Assembly (NCBI GenBank): GCA_046598525.1
Contig: JBKJIJ010000006.1
Location: 65,512-129,511, forward strand
Direction: 5' to 3'
Length of the DNA stretch: 64,000 nt
Source of the DNA: Methylotenera_A sp046598525
GTDB lineage: Bacteria; Pseudomonadota; Gammaproteobacteria; Burkholderiales; Methylophilaceae
Positions 43,814 to 52,757 of this stretch are shown here, in pieces. The notes under the pieces were generated by a model. That model was not told the DNA's origin, did no database searches, and saw nothing but the letters and a program-made list of their open reading frames with translations. The position numbers were made by a program, and so were the translations under genes. Position 1 is the stretch's first letter, and each line of letters starts with the position of its first letter.

Positions 43814-44281
43814 TTGTACCCATCATTACTATTATTGGGTCTGTTGTTTGCAGTTGCAACTCTTAGTAGCGTGGTTTTATTTACTTTGCCAATTGGTTTA
43901 GCATTTAAGATTGCCATTTTCGCATTAATAGTGCTCACCAGCGCTTATTATATGGCCCGCGATGCCATGCTGATATTACCTTGGTCTTGGAAATCGGTCA
44001 TTGTGGATACTAAAGGCATGTTAACAATCATCAATAACCGCAATCATCGTTTTAAACGCCATTTAGAAGTGAGCAGTTTTGTGCATGAACAATGCGTGAT
44101 TTTAAACGTTCAGAATGAAGGTTTTAGCTTTGCATTGCACTCGGTATTGCTATTTAATAATGTGGATAATCCTGAAGCGTTAAGGCGATTACGCGTGTGG
44201 CTGCGGCTTTACAAAAATAAGCGGGCTAAAGAAACCTACCCGCAACTAGATGAACAGCCAACTACGCAGATTAGTACTTAA
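43778..44281 (+). CDS. YgfX-like membrane protein
   Basis: A 167-residue protein with two membrane segments (about residues 14-36 and 42-60) and a soluble C-terminal region starting LPWSWKSVIVDTKG. Layout and position next to ygfZ match YgfX (CptA), the membrane partner of SdhE/YgfY, described in E. coli as a cell-shape toxin; that role may not carry over. It is divergent from ygfZ with a 36-base head-to-head overlap if both long starts are used. Its stop overlaps the convergent mxaL stop. Confidence 0.7.
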   Translation: MKTLFIKPIVIHLYPSLLLLGLLFAVATLSSVVLFTLPIGLAFKIAIFALIVLTSAYYMARDAMLILPWSWKSVIVDTKGMLTIINNRNHRFKRHLEVSSFVHEQCVILNVQNEGFSFALHSVLLFNNVDNPEALRRLRVWLRLYKNKRAKETYPQLDEQPTTQIST

Positions 44282-45276
44282 GCAACTACTGCTGGCCTTT
44301 TTTTACGCGCAAGCATTTGTTTCCACATGGTTTTTGATTCTTTTATTGGGTGCTTAGGTAAGTAGGCCGCTAAGAATAACAAGCCAGCTGCACCAGCCAA
44401 TAGCCATTTCAACTCAAATTTAGCTTTATCGCGACGCGCTGGTGGTTGGTTTTTCATGGCCGATAAAACCGCTTGCACGCTATCGCCGTTTACATATTTA
44501 GCGTTAATTTCTTTGGTCATGCCTTGTAAATATTTTTCATCTAATTTAGATAAAAAACGGTCGCTAGTGCCACCGGCCACGCTATCGTTACGCGTACCAA
44601 TATTCGATTCTGAAATTTGCGCAATGCCCGGTTGCATGGCAAAACTTTCATTTGACCAATAGCCAATGACCTGATTATTTTCATCTAATTTAGGAATTGC
44701 CGTGCCTTTGTCAGAACCGATGCCTACAAATAACCAATCTTTTCCGCCCTGAAATCCGGTTAAATCGCGCGTATTAAAAGCATGCAAAGCAGGGGTTTCT
44801 TCGCCATCGGTAAAGTAAACCACTTGCGCCACTTCAGGAAAGCTGCGAATTAATTTGGCCAGTGTGGCCATGCTTTCGCGAATGCGGCTATTGCCAGACC
44901 AGCCTGTGCGCCAATCTAAATGGTCAATTGTGTCTTCAATGGCGGCAAAATTCTCACACACTTCAATCGGCGTATAAAGCGCGGCCACGCTTACGCCTGC
45001 AAATAAGCCAATGCCCACTTGTGTGCCACAAGGCATTTCACCAATTATGCGGTGCAATAAATGTTGCTGATATTGCATGCGCGTAACGGGTTTGCCGTTA
45101 ATGCTTTCATCCATTACGTTCATGCTTTGTGAAATATCTGCCACCAGTAAATAGCTGTAGATTTCACGTTTAATCGGCACAGTGGGTTTAAATAATGCCG
45201 CTATCAGCAAAATTAACGCCGCTGTTAGCAAGGTAATATCGCGCCTGTGACGAAAGTAATTAACTATTTTTTTCAT
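44278..45276 (-). CDS. mxaL: MxaL, von Willebrand A domain membrane protein of methanol oxidation
   Basis: A 332-residue membrane protein with an N-terminal membrane segment (about 12-29), a von Willebrand A domain with MIDAS motif ADISQSMN, and a C-terminal membrane segment (LKWLLAGAAGLLFLAAYLP). MxaL is one of the accessory proteins needed in some methylotrophs for an active, calcium-loaded methanol dehydrogenase. It is the last gene of mxaRSACKL. A paralogue lies at 50001-50975 and shares PCGTQVG(I/L)G, LYTPIE and NQVIGYWSN. Confidence 0.87.
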   Translation of the reverse strand: MKKIVNYFRHRRDITLLTAALILLIAALFKPTVPIKREIYSYLLVADISQSMNVMDESINGKPVTRMQYQQHLLHRIIGEMPCGTQVGIGLFAGVSVAALYTPIEVCENFAAIEDTIDHLDWRTGWSGNSRIRESMATLAKLIRSFPEVAQVVYFTDGEETPALHAFNTRDLTGFQGGKDWLFVGIGSDKGTAIPKLDENNQVIGYWSNESFAMQPGIAQISESNIGTRNDSVAGGTSDRFLSKLDEKYLQGMTKEINAKYVNGDSVQAVLSAMKNQPPARRDKAKFELKWLLAGAAGLLFLAAYLPKHPIKESKTMWKQMLARKKRPAVVA

Positions 45277-45304
45277 AATTTAAACTTTAAGACAAACCAA
45301 CAGG

Positions 45305-45856
45305 TTAAGGCAAACCAACAGGAATATTGCCCATAATTAATCCGGGCGTATCCGATTCGCCTACGCCTGGCGTGGGTGTGCCTGGCAACATGGTTAATAA
45401 TCGGTCTAAATTATGCCGCGCATCCCAATGGCTACTTTCATTTTTAAGCGATGAAATATAAGCCGCTTTGGCCTGACGCAATAAATATTCTGCCTCATCG
45501 CGCACGGTGCTGTTGGTGCCGTTAATGGCTAATCCGCGCAGAAAAAACATATTGCCAATGTTATAACTAATGGCCGATTTTTGGCTGGCATTGGCTTTTG
45601 GCAAGGCTTGGGTAAACAATAAAGTGGCTTCTTTATAGCGTTCTTTTTTAGCCAAATAAAGCGCAGTGGCAAACTTGGCTTCAAAGCTTTGCTTGTCTGT
45701 CGCTGGCGTTTTGCCTGTGCTCACGGCCAAATTAAACGCATCAATTTGGCGAATACGATTAAACGTATACATACTGGCAAGCAGGCTGGCAACGCTTAAA
45801 AAAACCAAAAACCAAGTTAATTTTTTAACCGTAAAATAAGATTTAATATTGAACAT
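45305..45856 (-). CDS. mxaK: MxaK, membrane-anchored helical protein of the methanol oxidation cluster
   Basis: A 183-residue protein with one N-terminal membrane segment (about residues 13-32) and a periplasmic helical region with TPR-like spacing (ALYLAKKERYKEATLLFTQALPKANASQKSAISYNIGNMF). The tail is Pro/Gly-rich. The assignment to mxaK rests mainly on position between mxaC and mxaL and on this architecture; the sequence family is poorly conserved. In M. extorquens mxaACKL mutants lack functional, calcium-loaded methanol dehydrogenase. Confidence 0.78.
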   Translation of the reverse strand: MFNIKSYFTVKKLTWFLVFLSVASLLASMYTFNRIRQIDAFNLAVSTGKTPATDKQSFEAKFATALYLAKKERYKEATLLFTQALPKANASQKSAISYNIGNMFFLRGLAINGTNSTVRDEAEYLLRQAKAAYISSLKNESSHWDARHNLDRLLTMLPGTPTPGVGESDTPGLIMGNIPVGLP

Positions 45857-45929
45857 TATGCTTGCCTTGAATGTAGTAATTTTGCCAATTTAATTTTTCT
45901 AATCTAACTTTTTAATTAGTTTTTCCTAA

Positions 45930-46910
45930 TTAATTTTTCCAAGTTCGCACTTCTAAATATTTCACGCCCAGCAGTAAAGCAATCATCACCGCGGCAATCA
46001 TAAAGCACAGTCCAGAAAAATCTTTACCCGGAATTTTTTGCAGGTATTTAATCGGTTTTTTCTCTTTGCGATTAATGTCATCAATCGCTAATTGCAAGGC
46101 CTTTGGGTTTTCGGCTTCATAGGCATTAAAAGGTGTTTTAAATGTTTTAAAAAATTCATGCAATTCAATTTCGGGCGGCAAGGGCTGGTCTTCTTGCGGC
46201 TTGTAGTTTTCATTAAAAATACTTAATCCGCCCGGTTGCTTTAATACAATCCAATACAAACTTAAATGCATGCGATCGTACCAATCTTTGATTTTTTGCT
46301 GCGAATTCGCGTCAATTCGGCCAGCGCCATCCGATAACAAAACCACAGCGCGCGAGCCAGAATCGGGCACTTTATCAAACAAGCCAGCGGCCGATGTTAG
46401 CCCACTACCAATATTGGTTTGAAACAGCGCATTGCCAGCCGTGGCGCGCACAGCCGCCACAACGGCTTCTTTATTTTCAGTTAGCGGCAGCACATACATG
46501 GCGGAATTACTAAAGGTAATCATGCCTAATAAATCGTTTTTGCGCGATTTCACAAACTGGGTAATTAAACGGCTAGCTGCGGCTGATTTGGTTTCACCTA
46601 TGGCATTATCGGTAGTACCAGAGAAAGGGTCATCCATACTGGCGCTTCTATCCAATACCAATGCGATTTGCGCACCCACACCAATGCGTTCTACCACTTG
46701 TTGATTGCTATGCGGCGCGCCTAAACCCAAAATAATAAAGGTTAAAATAAGCACAGCTAACACTTTTAAAATTAGGCCAATTAAGTCTGATAACGGGTCT
46801 GCTGGCAGCATATCTAGCCAAGAATAGCTTTTGCTGTGCGCGCGCTGAAACACCAACGGTAGCAACGCCAAGGGCAACAACCATAATAACCAAGGATTGG
46901 AAAAAGACAT
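45930..46910 (-). CDS. mxaC: MxaC, von Willebrand A domain membrane protein of methanol oxidation
   Basis: A 326-residue protein with membrane segments near the N-terminus (WLLWLLPLALLPLVF and about residues 45-66) and at the C-terminus (CFMIAAVMIALLLGV), and a von Willebrand A domain with the MIDAS motif LDRSASMDD and later LLSDGAGRID. This BatA-like layout next to a MoxR ATPase and a DUF58 protein is typical of MoxR-VWA chaperone-like modules. It starts 3 bases after the mxaA stop, so it is cotranscribed and probably coupled. Confidence 0.85.
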   Translation of the reverse strand: MSFSNPWLLWLLPLALLPLVFQRAHSKSYSWLDMLPADPLSDLIGLILKVLAVLILTFIILGLGAPHSNQQVVERIGVGAQIALVLDRSASMDDPFSGTTDNAIGETKSAAASRLITQFVKSRKNDLLGMITFSNSAMYVLPLTENKEAVVAAVRATAGNALFQTNIGSGLTSAAGLFDKVPDSGSRAVVLLSDGAGRIDANSQQKIKDWYDRMHLSLYWIVLKQPGGLSIFNENYKPQEDQPLPPEIELHEFFKTFKTPFNAYEAENPKALQLAIDDINRKEKKPIKYLQKIPGKDFSGLCFMIAAVMIALLLGVKYLEVRTWKN

Positions 46911-46913
46911 GAA

Positions 46914-47906
46914 TTAGGCCTTGCTTGCTGTTTGTGCGTCAGTAATCAAGCCACGCTCGCAATCGCGGCAGCGACGGCAAAATTGCGCCAGCCATTGCAG
47001 CGGCTCATTACCAACGGCATGCTTGGCATTAGGCTCAAAAAACACTTGGCGCGATAAACCAAAAAACTGATTAATTTCGGATTCGATTTGTTTAAAAGCC
47101 GGTTTCTTTTCAAAAAGCTGATTTAAATTGCCATTAAATAAACTAAAGCCAGCCGTTTTGTTAAGTGATGTATGCATGCTGCTAACCGCATGTTGCAAGC
47201 CTTCTGCCGTATTGGGTGATTTGCGAATAAGGCGATAACTTTTAGCAAAAGGGCCGCCCATTTTTGGCAACCAAGCATGTTTGCCCAGCATATAAAGCAA
47301 GCCAATTAAGCTAACAGCTAAAACGCCAACTAATACTTTAAGCCTTTGTTTTTCATCGCCATTATCCAATAATAATGGCCCGCGATAGCCAGACATATTG
47401 CTTTCAACTTTAACCGCACCAAAAATAGAAAGCGGTGAAATGGCAAAATCAAAACTTGGAATGCGATAACGCACAATTTCTTTTGTTTTTGTATTGATAA
47501 TGCGTAGGTATTCGGCGGGCAACGAACCGTTTTTTGCCACCACATTATTGGTAAACACTTGATAACTTAAGCTTAAATCATGCTTAACACTATCGCCACT
47601 ATCTTTTTTAATATGCTTGATATTGCTTAAATCAATGCCAATTAGTTGGCCTTTATAACGTCTTTCGTAACCAATAATAGGTAGAGATTCATCAATTAAG
47701 GTATAAGGTTTTTTAATTTCCAGCGTCATTTGGCGCGTTAAAATATCGCCAACGGTGTAGCCCACAGTGCGCTCTGGATCTTGTAGTTTAATGCTGACAA
47801 TACCCTCTTTAATATCAGGCAAGTTTTCATATTCCAGCGCGGCAGCGTTTAAAACGCTAAAGCTGAGAATAAGTGCAAATAACCAACGATTCATTAATGT
47901 ATTCAT
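46914..47906 (-). CDS. mxaA: MxaA, periplasmic/membrane protein of methanol oxidation
   Basis: A 330-residue protein with a signal peptide (residues 1-23), a periplasmic domain of about 160 residues (LQDPERTVGYTVGDILTRQMTLEI...), a membrane segment around residues 195-213 (VLVGVLAVSLIGLLYMLG) and a cytoplasmic tail. The opening, with the GYTVGD-type strand, and its place between mxaS and mxaC support mxaA. It is thought to help insert calcium into, or stabilise, methanol dehydrogenase. Confidence 0.82.
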   Translation of the reverse strand: MNTLMNRWLFALILSFSVLNAAALEYENLPDIKEGIVSIKLQDPERTVGYTVGDILTRQMTLEIKKPYTLIDESLPIIGYERRYKGQLIGIDLSNIKHIKKDSGDSVKHDLSLSYQVFTNNVVAKNGSLPAEYLRIINTKTKEIVRYRIPSFDFAISPLSIFGAVKVESNMSGYRGPLLLDNGDEKQRLKVLVGVLAVSLIGLLYMLGKHAWLPKMGGPFAKSYRLIRKSPNTAEGLQHAVSSMHTSLNKTAGFSLFNGNLNQLFEKKPAFKQIESEINQFFGLSRQVFFEPNAKHAVGNEPLQWLAQFCRRCRDCERGLITDAQTASKA

Positions 47907-47965
47907 AAATTGTACTTAAAATAATTTTAGAAGTTCTATTTAGCTATCAGCTTTAAATCAATAAC

Positions 47966-48829
47966 TTATGCAGCGACAAATTGATGGAAATATTCGGTTA
48001 AGGCATCGGCATCGTAATCGCCTTCCACATAAAATGGCGGCATATCAAATTGCATAAACAGTTTATAAATAGCCTCACGGCGCGCTTCAAACGATGCAAT
48101 GATTTTATCGCGAAAGTTTTTACGCAAAAATAGGGTACGTTTTGCACCTGTTTCAGGGTCGGTTACAGCGGTAATACCAAACTCTGGCAGGCTTTTATAT
48201 TCGTCTGCATCCCACAAAACCACTGGCACAATATGATGGCGCGTTAAATTCGATAGCGATTCTTCAAGCTGCGACATTGGCATATGAAAATCAGAAATCA
48301 TAAACACCAATGAGCGTTCGCGTGGCAAATAACGCCAAACGTCAAGAATGCCGCTGCCAGAAACCGGCTCAGGGTGGTACTCTTTTAAACGCTCAGCTAA
48401 TTCAATGGCGCGTTGTGATTTAAAAGATGCAGTGCTAATCCAGTCTTCGCGTACCACATCATCAAAACCCACAAAGCCAAACGGATCAGAATTGCGGCTG
48501 GCCGATTGCGCGATGGATTCGGCAATATCGGCCGCTTTACGGATTTTGCGCTCTTTGGCACCAAAATTCATGCTGCCTGATAAATCGCAAATCACAAAAA
48601 CTGGCGTTGCACTTTTTTGATTAAACAAGCGCACATACACTTGTTCCATTGGGTCGCGAATGGTTTGGCGTAAATCAATACGGCGCGGGTCGGGGTAGCT
48701 TATTAATGAGGTATGGCCAATAAATTCCATACCCATGCCGCGTTGCGTACTGGCGTGGCGGCCAGGGTGGCGGCCACGGTTGCGCCAACCAATGTGGTAA
48801 CTAAACTCTTTAATGTTTTCAATAGACAT
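47966..48829 (-). CDS. mxaS: MxaS, DUF58/von Willebrand-type protein of methanol oxidation
   Basis: A 287-residue soluble protein of the DUF58 group. It begins with FSYHIGWRNRGRHPGRHASTQRGMGMEF, an arginine/glycine-rich DUF58 entry, then a von Willebrand A-like fold with VICDLSGSMNFG and VFMISDFHMP. DUF58 proteins are standard partners of MoxR ATPases. It starts 12 bases after mxaR, so the two are cotranscribed. The specific role of MxaS in methanol oxidation is unclear. Confidence 0.87.
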   Translation of the reverse strand: MSIENIKEFSYHIGWRNRGRHPGRHASTQRGMGMEFIGHTSLISYPDPRRIDLRQTIRDPMEQVYVRLFNQKSATPVFVICDLSGSMNFGAKERKIRKAADIAESIAQSASRNSDPFGFVGFDDVVREDWISTASFKSQRAIELAERLKEYHPEPVSGSGILDVWRYLPRERSLVFMISDFHMPMSQLEESLSNLTRHHIVPVVLWDADEYKSLPEFGITAVTDPETGAKRTLFLRKNFRDKIIASFEARREAIYKLFMQFDMPPFYVEGDYDADALTEYFHQFVAA

Positions 48830-48841
48830 AAAAAAGTGAGA

Positions 48842-49858
48842 TTAAGGCGCGGCTACAGCGTTAATAATATTGCTCAACATTTCGCGCGCAATTTCGGTAC
48901 GGCGCATTTCATACACTGGGCTAAATACTAATCGGTGCGCCACGGTTTCATGGAATACCGCATGAATATCTTCTGGCGTAATGGCTGTGCGCTCATTGAG
49001 CCAAGCGTTTACACGTGCCGCGCGCAACATCATACTCATGCCGCGTGGGCTGGCGCCTGCAAGCACTAGGCGATTCATATCCACGTTGGTGACTTTTACG
49101 CCAAAATCAGTCGGTTTACGCGTGGCTTTCCATAAATTAAGCGCGTATTTTTCTAATGTTTTTGAGGCTTCAACACTTTTTTGAATCACACCGGAGAACG
49201 CATTTAATTCATCAAATTTCAGTACATCCGGCTTAACCGTGTCAATCAAAGCATCCACATTATGGAAGCGCGTATCAAACATTAGGCCAGACATAATGTC
49301 ATCGTCATTTGGCACCACAATTGGAATTTCCATCATAAAACGGTCACGCGCCGCAGATGGAATTTCAAACGTCTCTTCTTTTTCCACTTGGTTGCGATCG
49401 GCAAACACAATCATGTGTGGGAAGGTGTGTTCTTTATTAAATGCTGACAAAGTACGTTCTGCCATCACGCGCAATAGCAATGAATGCACTTGCGGGCGGG
49501 CGCGGTTAATCTCGTTAAAGAAAAACACGCTTAAATTTTCGCCAGACATTAACAAAGGCCCAGCGCTTACATGCGGCTTGCCGTCTTCACCCAAATAGGT
49601 GTGATACACCAAATCGTTAGGCATCAAGTCAATCGTGCCTTCAATACGCTGATAACCGCCGCCAATACCGCGCGTAAAAGCGCGTAGCAGGGTAGTTTTA
49701 CCCACACCCACATCGCCCTCAAGCAATACGTGACCACGCGCAAAAATCGCGATAGTGATTAAGCGAACAGGGTTTTGCTGACCAACCACCACGTTGTTCA
49801 CTTCGGTTTCTAAAGTCAGCGCATGTTGACGCCAGTCGGTTAAAAGACGGTCACTCAT
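48842..49858 (-). CDS. mxaR: MxaR (MoxR-family AAA+ ATPase)
   Basis: A 338-residue AAA+ ATPase with Walker A GDVGVGKTTLL (about residues 49-59), Walker B FFFNEINRA, sensor-like FADRN and an ASPRGMSMMLRAAR sensor 2 region, as in MoxR proteins. It is first in mxaRSACKL. MoxR ATPases are thought to act with von Willebrand A proteins as chaperones for metal or cofactor insertion, here for methanol dehydrogenase. The 142-base upstream gap carries a 16-bp perfect palindrome. In M. extorquens the cluster follows mxaFJGI; here a second mxaL gene lies upstream instead. Confidence 0.9.
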   Translation of the reverse strand: MSDRLLTDWRQHALTLETEVNNVVVGQQNPVRLITIAIFARGHVLLEGDVGVGKTTLLRAFTRGIGGGYQRIEGTIDLMPNDLVYHTYLGEDGKPHVSAGPLLMSGENLSVFFFNEINRARPQVHSLLLRVMAERTLSAFNKEHTFPHMIVFADRNQVEKEETFEIPSAARDRFMMEIPIVVPNDDDIMSGLMFDTRFHNVDALIDTVKPDVLKFDELNAFSGVIQKSVEASKTLEKYALNLWKATRKPTDFGVKVTNVDMNRLVLAGASPRGMSMMLRAARVNAWLNERTAITPEDIHAVFHETVAHRLVFSPVYEMRRTEIAREMLSNIINAVAAP

Positions 49859-49967
49859 TGAGTTTTTCCTAAAATGTAATGATTTAGATGATTAGTAAAT
49901 GGAGTTTATATTATTTTAGTATAGTTAAATTTGAAACAATCTATTAACAATATAAATGAATTTTTAT

Positions 49968-49983
49968 AACCTGTATACAGGTT
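49968..49983. promoter_or_regulatory. Perfect palindrome upstream of mxaR, possible operator
   Basis: AACCTGTATACAGGTT is a 16-bp perfect palindrome, and one more half-site TGTATAC follows at 49984-49990, one helical turn from the first. It lies in the gap between the second mxaL gene and mxaR. The factor that would bind is unknown. Confidence 0.5.
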
Positions 49984-50000
49984 TGTATACTTTTGTAGCG

Positions 50001-50975
50001 CTATAGTTTTTTTTGAATATTTAATCGTTTGCTACTTTGAGAAATTATTTCTGGAATGTAGCCTGCAATCATTAATAAAAGTGCAAGTGTGGCAAATAAC
50101 CAATTTAATGCATATTTGACGCTAAATTGTGTGTCAGATGGTAATTGGCTAATTCCAGCAATTAGTGCTTCAACGGAGTCAGCTTTTATGTATTTTGCGC
50201 CAATCTCGGTGCTTAATTCTTTTAAATACGCTTCATCCAGCTTAGATAAATAATATTCATAAGGCTCATTTGCAATCGAGTTATCTCTGCCGCCATCATG
50301 ACCTTCATCCACATTTGAAGCGGGATTCAGCTTAATCGCATCGTTAGACCAATAGCCAATTACTTGGTTTTTATCATTTAGTTTAGGTATGGAAGAGGGC
50401 TTTGAATTGCCTATCCCCACAATCAGTAAAGGCTGTTTACCTTGCCATTTAGTCATACTCACTTTGGTGAATATATTAAGCGGTGCCGCTTCTTGGCCAT
50501 CCGTCATCAGAATAACTTGTGCAATATCATCACCATTTGTTGCCAGCAAAGCCTCTATTGATAATAGACCGATGCGTATATTGCTATTGCCTTGCGATGC
50601 CATACGCCAATCCATATGGTCTATCGTATGCCAAAGCACATCGTAATTAGCACAGGTTTCTATGGGCGTATAAAGCAGTGTGGCCGTGGTTTTAAAAAAC
50701 ACGCCCAACCCTACCTGAGTTCCGCACGGAAGATTTTTTACCGTTTTTTTTAATAAATATTTGCTGTATTCCAAACGGCTGATTGGCATGCCAGATAAGC
50801 GCATGTCCGGCACGTTCATGCTTTGCGTTACATCTACTATAAATAGATAGCTTTTTCGCTCTTGCTTGATATTGATATAAGGTTTGCACATGGCAATCAA
50901 CAAAAAAATCAGCGCGCCAATAAGACAAATGGTTTCGTGATTCTCTTGAATGCGACCAATAAAGCGCTTTGACAT
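50001..50975 (-). CDS. Second MxaL-like von Willebrand A membrane protein
   Basis: A 324-residue paralogue of MxaL. It keeps the same plan: N-terminal membrane segment (about 15-32), von Willebrand A domain with VDVTQSMN (Thr replaces the usual MIDAS Ser), PCGTQVGLG, LYTPIETC, NQVIGYWSN, YLSKLDEAYLKEL and a C-terminal membrane segment. It lies upstream of mxaR on the same strand, 6 bases after a small membrane-protein gene, and its unit faces away from an AraC-type regulator. Possibly it serves another dehydrogenase or a different growth condition. Confidence 0.82.
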   Translation of the reverse strand: MSKRFIGRIQENHETICLIGALIFLLIAMCKPYINIKQERKSYLFIVDVTQSMNVPDMRLSGMPISRLEYSKYLLKKTVKNLPCGTQVGLGVFFKTTATLLYTPIETCANYDVLWHTIDHMDWRMASQGNSNIRIGLLSIEALLATNGDDIAQVILMTDGQEAAPLNIFTKVSMTKWQGKQPLLIVGIGNSKPSSIPKLNDKNQVIGYWSNDAIKLNPASNVDEGHDGGRDNSIANEPYEYYLSKLDEAYLKELSTEIGAKYIKADSVEALIAGISQLPSDTQFSVKYALNWLFATLALLLMIAGYIPEIISQSSKRLNIQKKL

Positions 50976-50981
50976 AATTTT

Positions 50982-51422
50982 TTAATTTTTAAGGGTAGCT
51001 TTAAGAATAAGCACCGCACCTTTTCCAAAGCCGTAACTGGTCGTGATAAGGCTGGCAAATAAATACCACTGAAATAGTTGAGGTGGCGGCACTTTGGGAT
51101 TATCGAGTATGGGGAATATGACCATTAATAAAAACAAACTAGAGTTAGTAAACGCGCCTACCACCATTGCCCAGCGTACATGCCAAGGCAAGGGTATTTT
51201 TGCGGCGTAATAGCCTAAAATCAGCGCGCTCATCAGCAAAAAATCAATATGCGCCTGCAGCAAGCGCAAAAATTTACCTGCAAATATGGCTTTAAGCGGC
51301 GCAACGCCAAAATTCAACCCCACCATACACCACGCAAGTATCAGCGCCATAAGCATCCATAATGCAGCGCCCCTAATTAAGACAATATTGCCAGCATGAT
51401 TATCAATTTTTTGCATCTTCAC
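50982..51422 (-). CDS. Four-helix membrane protein of unknown function
   Basis: A 146-residue very hydrophobic protein with about four membrane segments (near residues 14-34, 50-70, 80-103 and 118-136). I do not recognise the family. It is the first gene of a two-gene unit with the mxaL-like paralogue (6-base gap) and is divergent from the AraC-type regulator gene, which probably controls it. Confidence 0.65.
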   Translation of the reverse strand: MKMQKIDNHAGNIVLIRGAALWMLMALILAWCMVGLNFGVAPLKAIFAGKFLRLLQAHIDFLLMSALILGYYAAKIPLPWHVRWAMVVGAFTNSSLFLLMVIFPILDNPKVPPPQLFQWYLFASLITTSYGFGKGAVLILKATLKN

Positions 51423-51584
51423 TCCCTATAAGTCGTTATTTTTTGCAGTGTAAGTTGGCTGAGTAAAATGCGCTGTGCCAAAACGGCACGATGACTTGAC
51501 TGAAACGGTGGTTTGCTTATTTACATACGCATCAACAACTTCTAATATGCTTTTTAATGGTGAACAAAGACATAAATAAGGCTT

Positions 51585-52577
51585 ATGGCAATGCTTAATC
51601 ACAGCCCATCACTTTCAAGCACGGCTTATTTAAATCAACCCCAGTTGATAGCAAAAGGCTTAACGCTTTCTACCGCCGATGTGCTGGCGCGTGATAGGCG
51701 AGATTGGTTGCAAGACATGATTTGTCAGGAGTACACGCGCGTTGAGATAACGCCGCCTGCCGATGGTGGTTTATTCAATGAAACCACTTTTTACGCCTGG
51801 CAAAATTTACGTTTATCCGCTATTCAATCGCGCGGATTAACCATTAACAAGCACGCGCATGAGCCTTGCCGTAGTAGTCAAGATAACTATTTGGCGGTAA
51901 TTTTGTTGGCTGGCAGCTATATGCTTGAGCAAAATGGGCGTGAGGTGTTTTTACAGCCTAATGATATGACTATCTATGACGCTACCAAACCGCACCGTAT
52001 TCAGTCCACTCATGGGTTTTCTAAGCTGTTGGTGTCGATTCCGCGCAACATAATGCGCGACAATTTAGCGGGTATTGAGCATTGCACAGCGTTAAAAGTG
52101 TCTGGGCAAACAGGCATGGGTGCAGTGGCAACACAATTTATTCAATCCGCTGCCAATCAAGTGGCCAATGTGCCAGTCGATTATTTTGATGCCCTATCAG
52201 AACAATCGCTGGATTTGCTGACGTTGGCGTTTACATCGGTACGCCCACAACACTTTAATCTATGTCGCAGCCGTTCAATTTCGTTAAAAATTGTAAAAGA
52301 TTTTATTGCCAGTTATTTAACAAACTCTCAAATGGATACCGCAATGATAGCGGCTGGAACGCGCTTTTCAGCACGCTATATCAATGATTTATTTAAAGAC
52401 GAGCATACTTCATTAATGCGCTATGTATGGTCATGTCGATTAGAAAAGTGCTATAAAGAAATGCTTGTTTTAAATAATTACTCAGTGTCAATCATTGCTT
52501 TTAAATGGGGATTTAATGACATGTCGCATTTTAGCCGTGCTTTTAAAAACGTTTTGGCCTTAGTCCAAGTGATTTAA
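51585..52577 (+). CDS. AraC-family transcriptional regulator, likely frameshifted at the 3' end
   Basis: A 330-codon regulator with an N-terminal AraC-binding-like sensor domain (about 45-200; the HIQ/HRIQSTHGFSKLLVSIPR block is typical) and a C-terminal AraC HTH domain (about 230-330) with IKDFIASYL..SQMDTAMIAAGTRFSARYINDLFK and WGFNDMSHFSRAFK. The usual ending FGLSPSDL is not in this frame but appears one base out (52553-52609), after a run of five A. One A has probably been lost, which would trim the last helix only. It is divergent from the membrane-protein/mxaL-like pair. Confidence 0.78.
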   Translation: MAMLNHSPSLSSTAYLNQPQLIAKGLTLSTADVLARDRRDWLQDMICQEYTRVEITPPADGGLFNETTFYAWQNLRLSAIQSRGLTINKHAHEPCRSSQDNYLAVILLAGSYMLEQNGREVFLQPNDMTIYDATKPHRIQSTHGFSKLLVSIPRNIMRDNLAGIEHCTALKVSGQTGMGAVATQFIQSAANQVANVPVDYFDALSEQSLDLLTLAFTSVRPQHFNLCRSRSISLKIVKDFIASYLTNSQMDTAMIAAGTRFSARYINDLFKDEHTSLMRYVWSCRLEKCYKEMLVLNNYSVSIIAFKWGFNDMSHFSRAFKNVLALVQVI

Positions 52578-52757
52578 AGGCATTATCAAAGTTAAATCTT
52601 GATAATTAATGGTGGCTGTTTACATGAAATGCTATTAAAACTGCCATAAGATAATGGCAAAAAGACATTATTTTTGGCGCACGAACTGAGATAACACTTT
52701 CGCAAAATGCATTTTCCAGCGAAAATAGCATCAATATTCATTATAAGTGTTGATAAC

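Noticed and set aside
49968..49983. Palindrome CTGTATACAG as a LexA (SOS) box
   Set aside because: The CTG and CAG halves are four bases apart, not ten as in the usual LexA site, and the downstream genes are not SOS genes.
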